This document shows, piece by piece, positions 1-11,190 of a stretch of 64,000 nucleotides of DNA. Source of the DNA: Centropristis striata (taxonomy: Eukaryota; Chordata; Actinopteri; Perciformes; Serranidae); contig NC_081540.1 in NCBI RefSeq assembly GCF_030273125.1, positions 11,608,296 through 11,672,295 of the forward strand, written 5' to 3'. The first letter of the stretch is position 1, and each line of letters starts with the position of its first letter. Made by a program: the position numbers and the translations under genes. Under the pieces are notes generated by a model. That model was not told the origin of the DNA, did not search any database, and saw only the letters and a list, made by a program, of their open reading frames with translations.

Positions 1-720
1 AGGATTATGGCTTACATTTAATGAACACCTAAAATTTTAAAAAATATCAAAACATTTTTAATTTTACAAAAGACCAATTTTAAAAAGTATGTTTAATATG
101 GAAATGTTGGCCTCTGAAAAGTATGTCCGTCTATATGAACTCAATACTTGGTTGAGGCTACTGGAAATTTACTTTTCCATCATATTCTAATGTATTGAGA
201 TGCACCTGTACACACAGGAAATATTTATTAAAGTTTTTTTTTATGATTAAGGGGTGTAGTTACCCTTCAGTTACACCGTCTGAATTTTTTTGCCCGAAGT
301 TTTACAAATTATTAGCTGGATAAGGTGCACAACACACTAATAAAACTAGTAATAATCTCACCCCACTGACTTTTGCACTTTTATTGGAAAATTGTTATTT
401 TAAAAGTCGTCTTCAGGAGCAAAAATGTTCCTGTTGAGCTCTAACTGCTTGATTGAGACATTTTGATCAACAGTTAAATCCTCAACTTTGTGTTTCCTGA
501 AAACATGTGGGACAATACGACTACATACTAAACTATTTTAATGCAAGTCCACTTGTTTCAAGAACTATTCTTTTTTTTTACTATCAATTAAAGTGTTATA
601 AATGTGTAAATGCAAATCACGAGTTCCAAGCAAAGTGATCCAATTGCTTGATTTGCCCAACCAACAGTTAAAAAAAAGACATATATTTAACTCTTTTATG
701 ACTGTCTATTACAACTTACT
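1..720. other. AT-rich intergenic or intronic sequence, nothing recognised
   Basis: I see no coding signal, RNA gene or recognisable repeat family here. The sequence is AT-rich with short A and T runs. It may be old transposon-derived DNA, but nothing in it supports a name. Confidence 0.5.
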
Positions 721-1145
721 TCTGATGCATTATAATCTTTAAGGGCTGTGTAGTTATACGACTCAAAATATTAATAATACCACATGACCATAATCAAAAC
801 ACATTATAGAGCATTTTATAATGACTGATGGTCAGTTTTTTTTTAATGATCATAGTTTATTATAATTTCAAGTGTTGTAATGCATTATAATACTTTTTAT
901 ACAGTATTATAATCACTTTTATAGTGCATTACAATGTATGCTTATAATGCATTATGGACATTGGCTTGTGAAATAATGTCAGTCAGTGATCAGCAATTAT
1001 AATATATGATACTCAAGCTTATAATTCATCATAAAATGCTTTATAATGTGTGTTATAAAGCATTACGCATGTTTAGATGCTTAAAACCGTAATTTACAGT
1101 TCTATAAACATTTTTTTTATAATGCATTATGGAAATGGGCTTCAA
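721..1145. repeat. Tandem/palindromic ATTATAATGCATTATAA repeat, locus 1
   Basis: The stretch is built from variants of the self-complementary motif CATTATAATGCATTATAA. The landmark GCATTATGGACATTGGCTT at 949 recurs as GCATTATGGAAATGGGCTT at 1124, a spacing of about 175 bp. The same vocabulary, including GTTTAGATGCTTAAAA, reappears near 20 kb in units of about 190 bp, so both loci belong to one family. No open frame is involved. Family name unknown; it could be a satellite or the inside of a MITE. Confidence 0.7.
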
Positions 1146-1495
1146 AGTGTTACTAAGGTAAATGATTACTGCCTAAAAGAACGCCTAAATGATTCTGTCA
1201 AAGACGATGAAAAGCTTGTTTTCTTGTTTACCACTGCTGCACCTACAGAAAGCTCATCCAGCCTTTGGAGAAATGCAACGTGTCAGGTTTCTCCAGAAGC
1301 TGCACCGTAAAAACGCACTGTTTTAGTTGCAGTAATTTAGTTTAGTAGCGTCTGGTTTGTGTGTATTTACAGAACGCTGTCGTACCTGGTGCTTCCACGA
1401 GCTGCAGGAAGGTGGAATTATCCTTTAATGCACAACACATGTACAACTGCTGCTGCATTAACAATGGCCTCTACCGTACACTGCTGCTTATCATC
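1146..1495. other. Unassigned non-coding stretch
   Basis: A 77-codon open frame begins in the tandem repeat and ends at 1310. It has no domain signature and is treated as chance. Nothing else stands out. Confidence 0.45.
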
Positions 1496-1677
1496 TGTGT
1501 GTGTGTGTGTGTGTGTGGAGGCAGAGCGGGCCTGTGATGCATGTGTTTACATGTGTGTGTTCATGTGTCTGAGTGATGCATGTGTTTATTCGTGTGTGTG
1601 TGTGTTTTTGTGCTTCATGTGTGTGTTCTCGCCTCCAGGCCTGTCTCCTGAGCCCCCCTTTACCTCCCCTCCTCCTC

Positions 1678-1709
<32 letters not shown>
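1496..1709. repeat. Paired TG and AC microsatellites
   Basis: A (TG)n tract at about 1496-1517 is followed by degenerate TG-rich sequence (about 1548-1625) and then a clean (AC)n tract at 1681-1709 on the same strand. The two tracts are complementary and about 165 bp apart, so they could pair. The open frames crossing this region (130 and 72 codons) consist of Cys-Val or Thr-His runs and are artefacts of the repeat. Confidence 0.95.
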
Positions 1710-1712
<3 letters not shown>

Positions 1713-2062
1713 AAACTGATGGCTTTGAATCACTGGCAACCCTGCTGCTAATTTATTTGCGCTGAGCATTATGGGAATTAATGTACCTGACATTCAATGA
1801 CAACAGCCGGCGCTTTGTGGCCCTTTTTACATTTCAACACATTCCTGCCGTACACATGGCTGCCTATTGAAAAACGTCCATCTTCCCACCTAGCTGAAAA
1901 GAAAACACACACACGAACACACACACGGCAGGCTCTGAACCTCTAGGTGCAGGAGGCTGTTAGCGGTGGCTGATGATAGTAGCAAAACATTAACATAATA
2001 ATTAGTGTCTTGTAATTGTTTCATTAAAACCAGTTGTTCCATTTCTCCTCTTGTTCTCCCAG
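1710..2062. other. Unassigned stretch ending in an acceptor-like pyrimidine tract
   Basis: No repeat or gene is recognised. The last 25 bases before 2063 are a clean pyrimidine tract ending in CCCAG, which resembles a 3' splice site. This is the reason for considering the next interval as an exon. Confidence 0.4.
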
Positions 2063-2395
2063 AAGACGCGAGACGGAGTTTGGACGTCAGCCAAAGGGAG
2101 GGTCGGTCCACGTTTGTACCCGCTCAAGATGTTTGCCTGCTCTCTGGGAAGCCAGGGAGGCTGTCAGCGGTGGTGGCGGGTTGTGGGCGGCGGGCAGTCC
2201 GGCCATATGCGGAGACAAAATCTACACCGGGTGGCGGGAAACTTGAGATTTTTAAGGAACTGACATAATTCTAACAGCTGAAAACTGCCTGAAATCTACT
2301 AAAATGTGCAGATTTGTAACAAAAAACCTCATGTGAGACTTTTTTCCCAGCTTTCTTGTGATCTCACTTGTCAAAAATAAAAGCCTGTGTTGCAC
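2063..2395 (+). other. Weak candidate terminal exon
   Basis: A strong acceptor-like sequence (pyrimidine tract plus CCCAG) precedes 2063. The frame starting there stays open for 67 codons to a TGA at 2264-2266, and two other frames are also open. An AATAAA polyadenylation-type hexamer lies at 2376-2381 with GT-rich sequence after it. The translated peptide is rich in Gly and Arg and matches no family I recognise. A GC-rich non-coding block would look similar, so this is only a hypothesis. Confidence 0.13.
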
Positions 2396-2550
2396 AAAGT
2401 TGCTCAATAATGAACTAAATCCTGTGTATTATGTCAGTTCCTTTAAAAGGTCACATAGCGTAATCGTATTGAAAGCTGGCAGTTAATTTAGTGGCTGCGA
2501 ATACATACACAATCGCTCATGCATATACAGTGGCCGCCTGGCTGTGAAGT

Positions 2551-2555
<5 letters not shown>

Positions 2556-2597
<42 letters not shown>

Positions 2598-2602
2598 TAT
2601 AT

Positions 2603-2633
<31 letters not shown>
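2556..2633. repeat. AC microsatellite, interrupted
   Basis: About 70 bases of (AC)n in two blocks, interrupted near 2590-2605 by an AAACACATATATAAAC variant. Confidence 0.97.
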
Positions 2634-4050
2634 TTTGAGGATTTCAGCCGGCCCTCATTAGCATTTTAAAGAGGAATTCCACTCGTTTACCGTTTAGTAC
2701 CTGCCAGTCGGCATTTGTGAGCTTGATCGACTCTTCCTAGAGCTACACACTGCAGAAGTGAAACCTGTGATGTCATTAACATTTAAATTGTAAAGTGTGT
2801 GTGTCAGAGTGATTCTGTAGGCAGACAAAAAGCATATTGAGGTGTATTTTACCACAGAATGAGCTCTGTGTGTAGAAATATATAAGCCTGTGGCCCCAGT
2901 GATCTTTCCTGCTTCTCCATGCACAAACTCAAAATCTCCTTGACAACGAGGATTTCAAATTTTCCTCCTGAAATCAATCAAGACCCCCCAAAAATAACAT
3001 TACGTCATCAACTAAATTAAAATATCTATTTTTAGTTTTCAATTATGTGACAACCCTTACAATAAATTGAATGAAGGTCAGTTAGAGAAGCAGTATGAAT
3101 TTAAAAAGTGTGCATGTAGCATCACTTTCACTAATGTTTTGACTGTTTGACCCTGAAAAGGATTTTCAAAGAGTTTCAAAGTTACTTAAATAAGATTGAA
3201 TAAGATAAAAAAGGTTTGTTTGAGCAAAGAATGTAATTATCTCTGCATTATCTCACACAGAAATTGGTAGAATTTTTTAATAAAATGCGACTTTTGTATT
3301 TTTACTAAAATCAAACAAACAAAAAAAGGTCCACTTACTTTTTCTAAAGCTTTCAGTCGCTTCTCATGGTCTTCATCAACAAATGGAGTTCACCCACTTG
3401 GCGGCTCAGCTGTCATCACATGACCTAAATAGGAAGACAACAAAAAGGTTGTTGAAAATGTATTATGGGAACATTCACACTCAATTTTTAAAATAAAATA
3501 TATCGACATATATAGGATATTAATAGAAATATATGAGAGAAATAATACAAAGAGACACAAAATAAGTAGGAAGAACTTGCTCACATGACAACATGACATA
3601 GACTCAACCTTAGGTTGTCAAAAGTGTTGATACTTTTTCAAAATCGTCCTTTGAAAACAATATAACATCCACATTCGACTTTTCAAAGTTGAAAATCAAA
3701 ATCAACAATGTGTTGCTATGTGCATTCTGTGCTGGAACAGAAAAAAAAAAAACACTTTTAAAAAAACCCAAACAAACCCCTTAAGCCAAACAATGACATA
3801 AAACCGTTTGTTCGATGGGGATAAACAACAGGGGAACATGTTCAATTCAGTTCTAGCAAGCAGTCCTAACTTGATTGATTTAGGAAAATTCTCAGAGCAA
3901 CTTTTTTAACTGGAATGGAAAATTCTTAGAAAAGTTGTTCTGAGGTTGTTTTTTTTATCACTAGGAGGAACTGTTTGTACTCTGCGGTCAGGCGACCAGT
4001 AAACTGTCTGTATCGCCGGTTAACAGACCAACTTCTTGCTTTGACTTAGT
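2634..4050. other. AT-rich non-coding stretch, no feature recognised
   Basis: Mostly low-complexity AT-rich sequence with short A and T runs. Open frames here (76 and 69 codons, minus strand) have no recognisable domain. A small tract near 2650-2930 is less AT-biased but carries no diagnostic signal. Confidence 0.45.
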
Positions 4051-4625
4051 CATGCATTATCCTTGACATAAATGGCAGACCAGGGGTTTATTTCGAATAT
4101 CATCTGTCATAATAATATTAATACACTTATTTAGTATGGCACCTATCACAAAAACTAAGTGATACACAAGAATAAAACTTAAAAACATGCAGACAGTACA
4201 AACAAAGGTATAAAACAATGCAAGGTCAGGAGATGACCTTTGATTTTCAGATTCAGGATTTCCCCCAATAAGGGATCCACGTTTAAACGGGCTAATTGTT
4301 GGCTTGCTTACAACCTTTTCTGAACATGTGACCTGTTGTACACTTTTTGCAGTAATATCTCTCAGACTTTCTACTTCCCAGTAAGTTAAAATGTTCACTA
4401 CACCTTTCATGCTGTCTGCTGAGAGCTCAAAATCAATCCTGGATTGATTCATTGTTTTAATCCTCTTGAAACATTTCTTTACTTTCTTTGATGGAAACAC
4501 ATTTAAAAACACGCAACCACTTAGTACACAAACAGCTTTGACAGCTTTGCAACAAATGCGCCGAATCCTGTTTCCATTTTCCTGCAGTGCTTTTGTGTCC
4601 CTGAACATACTTGTTCTGCCAGACG

Positions 4626-4667
<42 letters not shown>

Positions 4668-4880
4668 CACACACAGAAACAGTGCTGCTGCTGCTGTTGT
4701 TGGTCTGCAGCTGCGTGCTCTCCACTCCATCTCTCTCAGTGCAATACAGTGAGGAGGCATGGGAGGCAATAAGAGGCATACGTCTCATTGGCCAAGTCTG
4801 GGTGGGGAGGTGTGCGTGTGTGTATTTGTGTGTGTGTGTGTGTATGTGCATGACAGCCTGTGTCACACCACCAGATAGTT
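4051..4880. repeat. Non-coding stretch with paired AC and TG microsatellites
   Basis: (AC)n runs at about 4629-4674 are followed by (TG)n at about 4811-4850, again complementary and about 140 bp apart. A 269-codon minus-strand open frame spans the region. It begins with a His-Thr run encoded by the TG tract and contains a Val-Cys run encoded by the AC tract. The rest has no domain, so I do not call it a gene. Confidence 0.9.
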
Positions 4881-5400
4881 AGATACCACCGCCGGGGATT
4901 TGACATTTAGTGCTTTTTGACAAACTTCTGACGACCGTCTCCCGCAGATCATTATCAAAGCATTTCTGTCTCTATAATCAAGATGAATGCTTCCGAACAC
5001 AACGATGATCATTTTGTGGAGGAGCAACTCTTGTGGATCTAACAAGGGAGGGGTGCCGGGAGGGTGGAGGGCTGCGGGGCTGCATCACTTGGGCGTGCTT
5101 AACACATACATTTCCATTTTCCCAAAGACAGATTTGTTGGCAGCACCGATATAAAGCGACACCCCGGTGCTGACAATGTTTCTGTCAACTTATTGAATCT
5201 TCGGCAGAAAAAGGGGGCAATCTTGGAGGCAGACCGCAATCTAAAACATTGATAAATAAATATGGGAGATATGAATATGTTTGTTTGTTTGTTTGTGCTG
5301 GGTGTCGATTTAATCCCCGCTTGCCTTAGAAATCTCCCCAAAGACTGATTGGTGTCGCGCACTGCAATTAACTCCACGAGCACCGTCTATAAATCAACTT
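4881..5400. other. Unassigned stretch of moderate complexity
   Basis: No repeat or gene recognised. A 94-codon minus-strand frame (5099-5383) includes an Asn/Thr/Lys-rich run from a GTTTGTTTGTTT repeat near 5280 and has no domain. Confidence 0.4.
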
Positions 5401-5830
5401 CCTGAACTCGGCGTGGAGGAGATGATGTTTTTGAAATTAGCACCATCCGCCGCTTGTATTGTGGGTGAGGTTGGGGGGGAGGAAGGAGAGGATGGAGCGA
5501 GGGGTGGGGGTTGATTTTCAAAATAACGGCCCTTCTGATATGTGATATTCAGAAAACACGCAGAAACAAGTTTCAGAAAATCACGTTCATTCTTCAGCGC
5601 GCCGCGGGGGGAGTCGCACGCGCGCTCATTTTCTTGACGTTTTGAGTGGCGAGCGCGCTGTTTTTATTTTAACTGATCGCCTGTTTGGTTGCAATTGAAG
5701 CATCGGCGCCTCCCTCATATTCACCTCCCGCGCTTTCATGGCATTATGAGGCATCATTTGCTGTCACTGCCTTCAGAGAAGAGGAGCATTTGGGTCAATT
5801 ATCATTCCATTCAGAATCATGCTTGACTAC
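5401..5830. promoter_or_regulatory. CpG-rich block, putative regulatory element
   Basis: The block contains GCGCGCCGCGG and CACGCGCGCTC near 5600-5630. Complex, repeat-free sequence follows at 5690-5830, with GGCATTATGAGGCATCATTTG at its core region. The high local CpG density stands out from the AT-rich surroundings. There is no TATA-box and start-codon arrangement pointing to a gene. It could be a CpG-island promoter of an unseen transcript or an enhancer; conservation is not testable here. Confidence 0.35.
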
Positions 5831-5993
5831 TTAGATTAAGAAAAACACTTATTTGCCCACACGGTCCGAGAAGAGTAATATTCCTCTGACTGAGGCTAGC
5901 ATATCAAGAGAATTCTTTATTGCTTTACTTATTCATGTTTCATTTGCAAAGCCTTGTGTGAGTGTATGTGTTTGCATCCTCAAATATATACAG

Positions 5994-6164
5994 TATGTAT
6001 GTGTGTGTGTGTTTGTGTGTGCATTCCCTTGCAAGTGCAGCTGATAACGCTAATCCTGTTTACTTCTCTTTTCCTCACTCCTCAGTATTTCAAATATACC
6101 TTACGCCTTTTCTCGACTTCAAGGCGTATACGCAGAGGAGAACGCGGCCCCTGCCCCGGCGATT

Positions 6165-6249
<85 letters not shown>
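5994..6249. repeat. TG tract followed by a long AC microsatellite
   Basis: (TG)n at about 5994-6022 precedes a pure (AC)n array at about 6168-6249, roughly 41 repeats and the longest perfect microsatellite in the window. Three open frames here (151, 111 and 82 codons) are products of the repeat. Confidence 0.97.
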
Positions 6250-6252
<3 letters not shown>

Positions 6253-7513
6253 CAGAACAAAGGGAGTCCCCCCCCCCATATTCGATTCCCTCTCTGAATA
6301 TGTAAAACACAGCAGCGGCAGTAGAGTCAACGCTGAGAAATTACCAGAACTATCTGGGCCATTGACAGGCCTCCCCTGTGGTCAAATGGGCCACGGCTGT
6401 GTTTGGTAAGCCCCCCCTGCTCTGGTTTCTGGGGCTCTCCGAAGATAACCAGCAGGGGGGAGGAGAAGCACTCGGGCGAGCTCTGGCAATCGGGTTTGGG
6501 GAATTCGGACGTGTGTGACTGTGGTGTTGCATTCTGCCTTTAAAGGCTTTGAAAAAAAAAAATCTCCCATATTAAAGGGGCGATATGAACGATTTTTATT
6601 GCCCCCAGAAGGACAAAATGAGCAGAATTGTATCTGTTGGAGGTTGATGGGGTCACTGGTCCATCGAATGGCCTAAACTTCACCTGCTGAGAGTTCTGGC
6701 TGTCAAAACTCACAACTGGTGCAGATTTTGTTGTAACAAAACTCACTTATGCACTTAAAGGTTCAAGTAATAATTTGTAAGACAGAGCTCATAAACCCCT
6801 TTTCTTACAAGCCCTGAACTAAAGCTCGGTCTACTCCGACTCATTCAAGTTGTGACATGGTAAGCTAATAATGTTTCTTCCTTTTGGAGAGTGTTTGATT
6901 AGAATAATCGAAAAGTTTTACCAAAAGGTGATTCTTCCTTGTCATTTTTATGGGAGAAGAAACTGCAACCTGTTACTAGAAAGACCTGCTGATTATCCAC
7001 TCAAAACGATTGTAACCACAAGTTAGCTAAGTATTTCAGTCAGAACTGCAAGCGAAATTAATTTTTTGTGCTTTCTATTCAGGTGGTGGCTTAAGGTCTC
7101 ATAAAACAAAATATCCTCATTATGGCTAAACTACTTGGTTCAGTTTAGAATAAAAAAGATGATGGTTTGGCTTAAACATAACTTATTTTCTCCCTAACTA
7201 GGTGACTTAGTTACATCGGTAAAAATGATGTAAAATGTGAAAAATCGTAAAATTAACTTACAAATTAACTTGCACATTGTTACTCAAATAATAACAACAT
7301 AACATGCCGACTCTGACTTTCTTACCTTTCACAATATTGTTTGGAGTCCTCCTTTGCTACCGTCATAATTACTTTGGCCACGAGATGTTGCTGACGCACA
7401 AAAAAATTAAATATCGTTCGTAATAAGATGCAACACTTTGGTTAGCTACAAGAAGAGGACATTGCCTTAATCTATATGTTCTAACAGTGAATGAGAACAG
7501 CCTGACAAAAATA
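6250..7513. other. Non-coding stretch, no feature recognised
   Basis: Part of 6290-6540 is GC-balanced and could be regulatory. The rest, up to the MITE at 7516, is AT-rich unique-looking sequence. No gene signal seen. Confidence 0.4.
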
Positions 7514-7515
7514 TA

Positions 7516-7882
7516 CAGTCATGGAAAAAATATTAGCCCACCCTTGTTTTCTTCACTTTCTTGTTCATTTTAATGCCTGGTACAACTAAATGACAAATAT
7601 TTGTCTGGACAAATATAATAACAACAAAAATAGCTCATAAGAGTTTAATTTAAGAGCTGATATCTAGACATTTTCCATGATTTTCTTGATAATAACCAAA
7701 ATCATTATCAAGAAAACCATGGAAAATGTCTAGATATCAGCTCTTAAATTAAACTCTTATGAGCCATTTTTGTTGTTATCATTATATTTGTCCAAACAAA
7801 TGTACCTTTAGTTGTACAAGGCATTAAAATGAACAAGAAAGTGAAGAAAACAAGGGTGGGCTAATCATTTTTTCTATGACTG
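7516..7882. mobile_element. Tc1/mariner-like palindromic MITE, full-length copy
   Basis: The element starts with CAGTCATGGAAAAAATATTA and ends with the near-exact reverse complement of that terminus, ...CTATGACTG. A TA dinucleotide lies at each outer edge (7514-7515 and 7883-7884), as expected for Tc1/mariner target duplication. The whole 367 bp is one palindrome, with arms of about 180 bp meeting near 7699. It encodes no transposase and is therefore non-autonomous. Partial copies occur near 22.7, 34.4 and 60.8 kb. Class assignment is from the TA sites and terminal structure. Confidence 0.85.
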
Positions 7883-7885
7883 TAT

Positions 7886-8159
7886 GTGTTGGCTGGATAC
7901 ACTACAAGCAAGTTTAAAAAAAAAAAAAAAATCTTCATAAATAAAACTGAAATATTTTGCACAACTTGTTTGTTTGTGCTTTAGGTTTTCAGCTGCATTT
8001 ATCGAGTATGATGTTATGAAGTGTTTTGTTCTGAAGCTTTGCAGCATTCTGCATCTGCATTTTTATCATTCAGCTTTGTTTTGACTAACCAAAAGAAGAA
8101 GAAGTGGGTAGTAGCCACCATGTCTGAAAACACCCACAGAAACTATTCACCAGTCACAG
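7886..8159. other. AT-rich stretch with poly(A)
   Basis: A poly(A) run at about 7916-7930 and AT-rich unique sequence. Nothing else recognised. Confidence 0.45.
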
Positions 8160-8640
8160 TCCTGCCTCCACGCTTTGATTGACAGGAGATCTCTCTTTCA
8201 AAAAATCCAGACAGTGACGTGTGAAGAAGGTACATTTTGAGGGTGCATGTCCTGTGCAGGTGCTCTGGTAAAGGTGGACGAAGGTTTAGATATTCCCGAC
8301 CCTTTTAGGTGATGATATTTTGAACCATTTGTGATTCCCCTGACCCGTTGGCACCGCCGTGGCCCTTCTTGGCCCGCCACCGGCGTCAGGGGAGATCCTG
8401 ATTCACAGAAGCCATGGCTGCTCCTCAAACCCGCCGGCAGATGCTCCCTCTCTCCTGCCTCGCCAGCCGGCAACGTGCCTCCTCTGACATGCCTGTGTGT
8501 CTGTCTGCCTCGCTCAGTCTGTCCATTCGTCCGTCCATCTGTCCGTCAAGCGGGTAAAGCCCGAAGCCTTGATTATAAAAATGCACAGTGGTATTTAAAG
8601 TGGCAGTGAGTTAGTTATTTGCCTCCCTATAGGATGCACA
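8160..8640. promoter_or_regulatory. Putative regulatory block, GC-balanced
   Basis: Complex, repeat-free sequence with local CpGs (CCGCCACCGGCGTCAGG near 8377) and a degenerate CTGTCCGTCCAT array at about 8495-8550. Open frames on both strands (91 and 92 codons) lack any domain. The block contrasts sharply with its AT-rich flanks. Enhancer-like identity is inferred from composition only. Confidence 0.25.
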
Positions 8641-8979
8641 CAGTGTAAGAAATAATATCTAAAATTAGGAAGAAAAGGTTCATGGAAGGCAATATGTTCC
8701 CATGAATCATTTATTGGCTGACGTGTTTCAGTGCCCACATTGGCTGATGAATGATTGATGGCAACATGTTGCAGTACTGAGCCTTTTTCCTGTGTTTAGA
8801 TCCATTCAAAGTAGAACTTTAATGTTTAGGTCAATGACAGGTCACTGTAACTCAACAAATATTAAAGTCTTATTTTTTTATGTGAACAATGGCTCATATT
8901 ATTTAAAGAAGAGGTCGCTTTGAGTTTTAATCACCTAATATTTGCCATCAAACTCTGCAGTTCCCTTAAGGTGTATGGG
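8641..8979. other. Unassigned stretch before the tandem array
   Basis: AT-rich and complex, including several TGATGAATGATTGATGG-like homeodomain-type cores near 8740. No gene seen. Confidence 0.35.
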
Positions 8980-9683
8980 GCATTTTAGCTACTTTCAGCT
9001 TGTTGTTTTTGATTTAACCACTCACACCTTCACTATTAATAAGCTGATGTGTAAAGCACCTTACAGATGATCTAACATGACTTTAAAATCTACAAATGAC
9101 TTTATCTAACCAGTAGATTTCGCCTTTGAAAATGGAGATTGAGTAGAAGAAGTCGGAGCATTTAGCCACTATCAGCTTGTAGTTTTGGTTTAACTGCTCA
9201 CAACTTTACTTATATATTAATAAAGCAATTGTATAAATTACATTTCAGATGTGAATGTACGTGTAAAACACCTTGCTGATGATTTATTATGACTTTCAAA
9301 TGTACAAATGTCTTTATTTAACCAGTAGATTTGGCCCTTGAGAATGAAAACTAAGCAGAAGAAGTTGTGTATTTAATAAATATTCTCACTCATACGGAGC
9401 ATTTTAGCCACTTTCAGCTTGTTGTTTTGGTTTAACGGCTCAAAACTTTACTGTTTTCTGTGTTAACTATTCAAGTTATTCATTACATATTAATAAAGCA
9501 ATGGTATACCATGTTTAAATCACATTTTGGATGTGAATGTACGTGTAAAACACCTTGCAGATGATTTATTATGACTTTAAAATGTACAAATGTCATTATC
9601 TAACCAGTAGATTTGGCCCTTGAAAATAAAAATGGAGTAGAAGAAGAAGTTGTCTATTTCATAAATATTCTCATTTAGATGGA
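8980..9683 (+). repeat. Three-unit tandem array with variable-length units
   Basis: The landmark GCATTTTAGCCACTTTCAGC occurs in variant form at 8980, 9158 and 9399, and a fourth unit begins at about 9683. Units are 178, 241 and 284 bp. Each ends with a shared core reading CCAGTAGATTTGGCCCTTGA followed by an AGTAGAAGAAG motif. Units 2 and 3 share an extra segment, GATGTGAATGTACGTGTAAA. The units therefore grew by insertion or lost sequence by deletion after duplication. No coding potential. Confidence 0.85.
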
Positions 9684-9999
9684 GCATTTCAACATTATTA
9701 ATAATTGAAGGTGTTTTGTTGGATTCATGACTGTTTCTGCATCCAGTGAAGCTCTTAGAAATATCGCCACAGATTGTATAAATGAGAAACTTTCTTCACA
9801 ACACACACTTGTTAATGAATAAATCATACCATTAATGACTGGAAGTTTGTTTTTCTTGTGTGTGTTTTTTCTCTTTTTGTGGCTGATGAACCCTGGAATG
9901 GGGCACCGGCCATCTGCGGTCTTGTGTGTGTGTCTCAGTGTGAGTGTGTGTGCGTGTGTGTGTGAGCTGTGGTCCAGCGTTCACTGGGGAGACTCGGCT
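9684..9999. other. Unassigned stretch with TG-rich tract
   Basis: Ends in an interrupted (TG)n tract at about 9924-9964. A 69-codon plus-strand frame here is driven by T-rich and TG-rich sequence. Confidence 0.45.
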
Positions 10000-10240
10000 G
10001 CTGCCCCACTTTTCTCGCTCTCATGTCGGACCGGGACCATCTGACGGGGCTAAAGACCAGTGTCACATGTCTATATTTGGCCGCCGTCGCCGCCGCTGCC
10101 AGAGCTCAGCACTGCAGTTGTTTTCCAAAATGCGCGGGGCAATCGATGATAATGAGGAAGGACATTTTAATTAGGGCTGTCGCAACCTGGGGACGACATG
10201 CGGGCTCGCTCGGCAGGGGGTGAGAGAGAGGACAGGAGGG
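10000..10240. promoter_or_regulatory. Putative regulatory block
   Basis: GC-balanced, CpG-containing sequence with GCCGCCGTCGCCGCCGCTGC at about 10080. It is followed by GGCAATCGATGATAATGAGG and TTTTAATTAGG, combining an ATCGAT site and a TAATTA-type core. Overlapping open frames (76, 84 and 79 codons) have no domain. It resembles developmental non-coding elements of vertebrates in composition; conservation is untested. Confidence 0.3.
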
Positions 10241-11190
10241 GGGTCTGGTCACCATCACACCTCCTTCTGGTGAAAGTGACTGGTAAAAGTCTCGCTGCAT
10301 TTTTAGGGGGAAATTAAACTGAATCTGCATAGAGGGCTCTACCATGATGACATGTCATTAAAATGATCCAATTTTGAAACCTCCTTTGCTCACCAGAAGG
10401 GAAACGCTTGATTTATTCTAAAAAAAGTTTCACATTTTATTCAATTTTGCACAAAGTTGTCACAATACTGGCCACCTGCTGCGACCAGAACGAGGTGAAG
10501 TGGAGTTAAGCTGACCTGATTGGACAGATTTCAGGCAATCTTCAGTGACAGGAGCCAATCAGGACAAAGTCAAGCTGTGATGTATTTCATTAAGGTACTG
10601 TAACTAATCAGCTTCGGACTTGTTAAGTATCAGTTGCATCAATATCTAAATCTAAATCGACTGCTGCGTTTAGATTTATATCCAACTTGGTGCTTTATTA
10701 CGTAAATGAATAAAAAGACAAGAAAGATAGATGCTTCAAGTCATCCCAAGACAAAGACAATTTACAAGTGTTATATTGTAAAATGTGGCAACATTTTTCG
10801 GTCACAGCATTCGAAATTTTGTGGGAAAGTTGTGGTGTGGTTGGTGGGTCGCTAATTTTTCTATCCCATTTTTGATTAAACTAACAGTTTTGGCGGCTAT
10901 GATGATTAATTTATAGTTTATCAGACAACAAACCTTTAAGGAGTACAATAGGTTTTTATCAGCCTATACAATGGCCGCTGGCTGTCTCATTACATTTAAC
11001 TTTTGTTAGATTTAAGCACAGTTTTGTTCAGGCTACAAAACTACATCTCTAAGATTAGGGTAAAAACATTGTGGCAAGGTGTTATTGAAGATAAATAGAA
11101 AAATAAATGTAAAAAGTGAAGTAGTTGCAAAAACAATGTTAATACCGGAAGTGATAAAGTTAAGTTGGTTACATAAAATGTGAATAACTA
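10241..11190. other. Unassigned AT-rich stretch
   Basis: No gene or repeat family recognised. The 10241-10640 part is moderately complex and the remainder is AT-rich. Confidence 0.4.

Noticed and set aside
4057..4866. 269-codon minus-strand open frame
   Set aside because: It runs through AC and TG microsatellites that supply His-Thr and Val-Cys runs, and the remainder has no domain, splice structure or family resemblance.
5954..6409. 151-codon plus-strand frame
   Set aside because: About a quarter of it is a Thr-His run encoded by the (AC)n array, with overlapping frames of the same kind on both strands.
10170..10190. TTAGGGCTGTCGCAACCTGG as a hAT terminus
   Set aside because: It starts like a hAT end (TAGGGCTGTCG), but no interior or opposite end follows and it sits in complex CpG-containing sequence.
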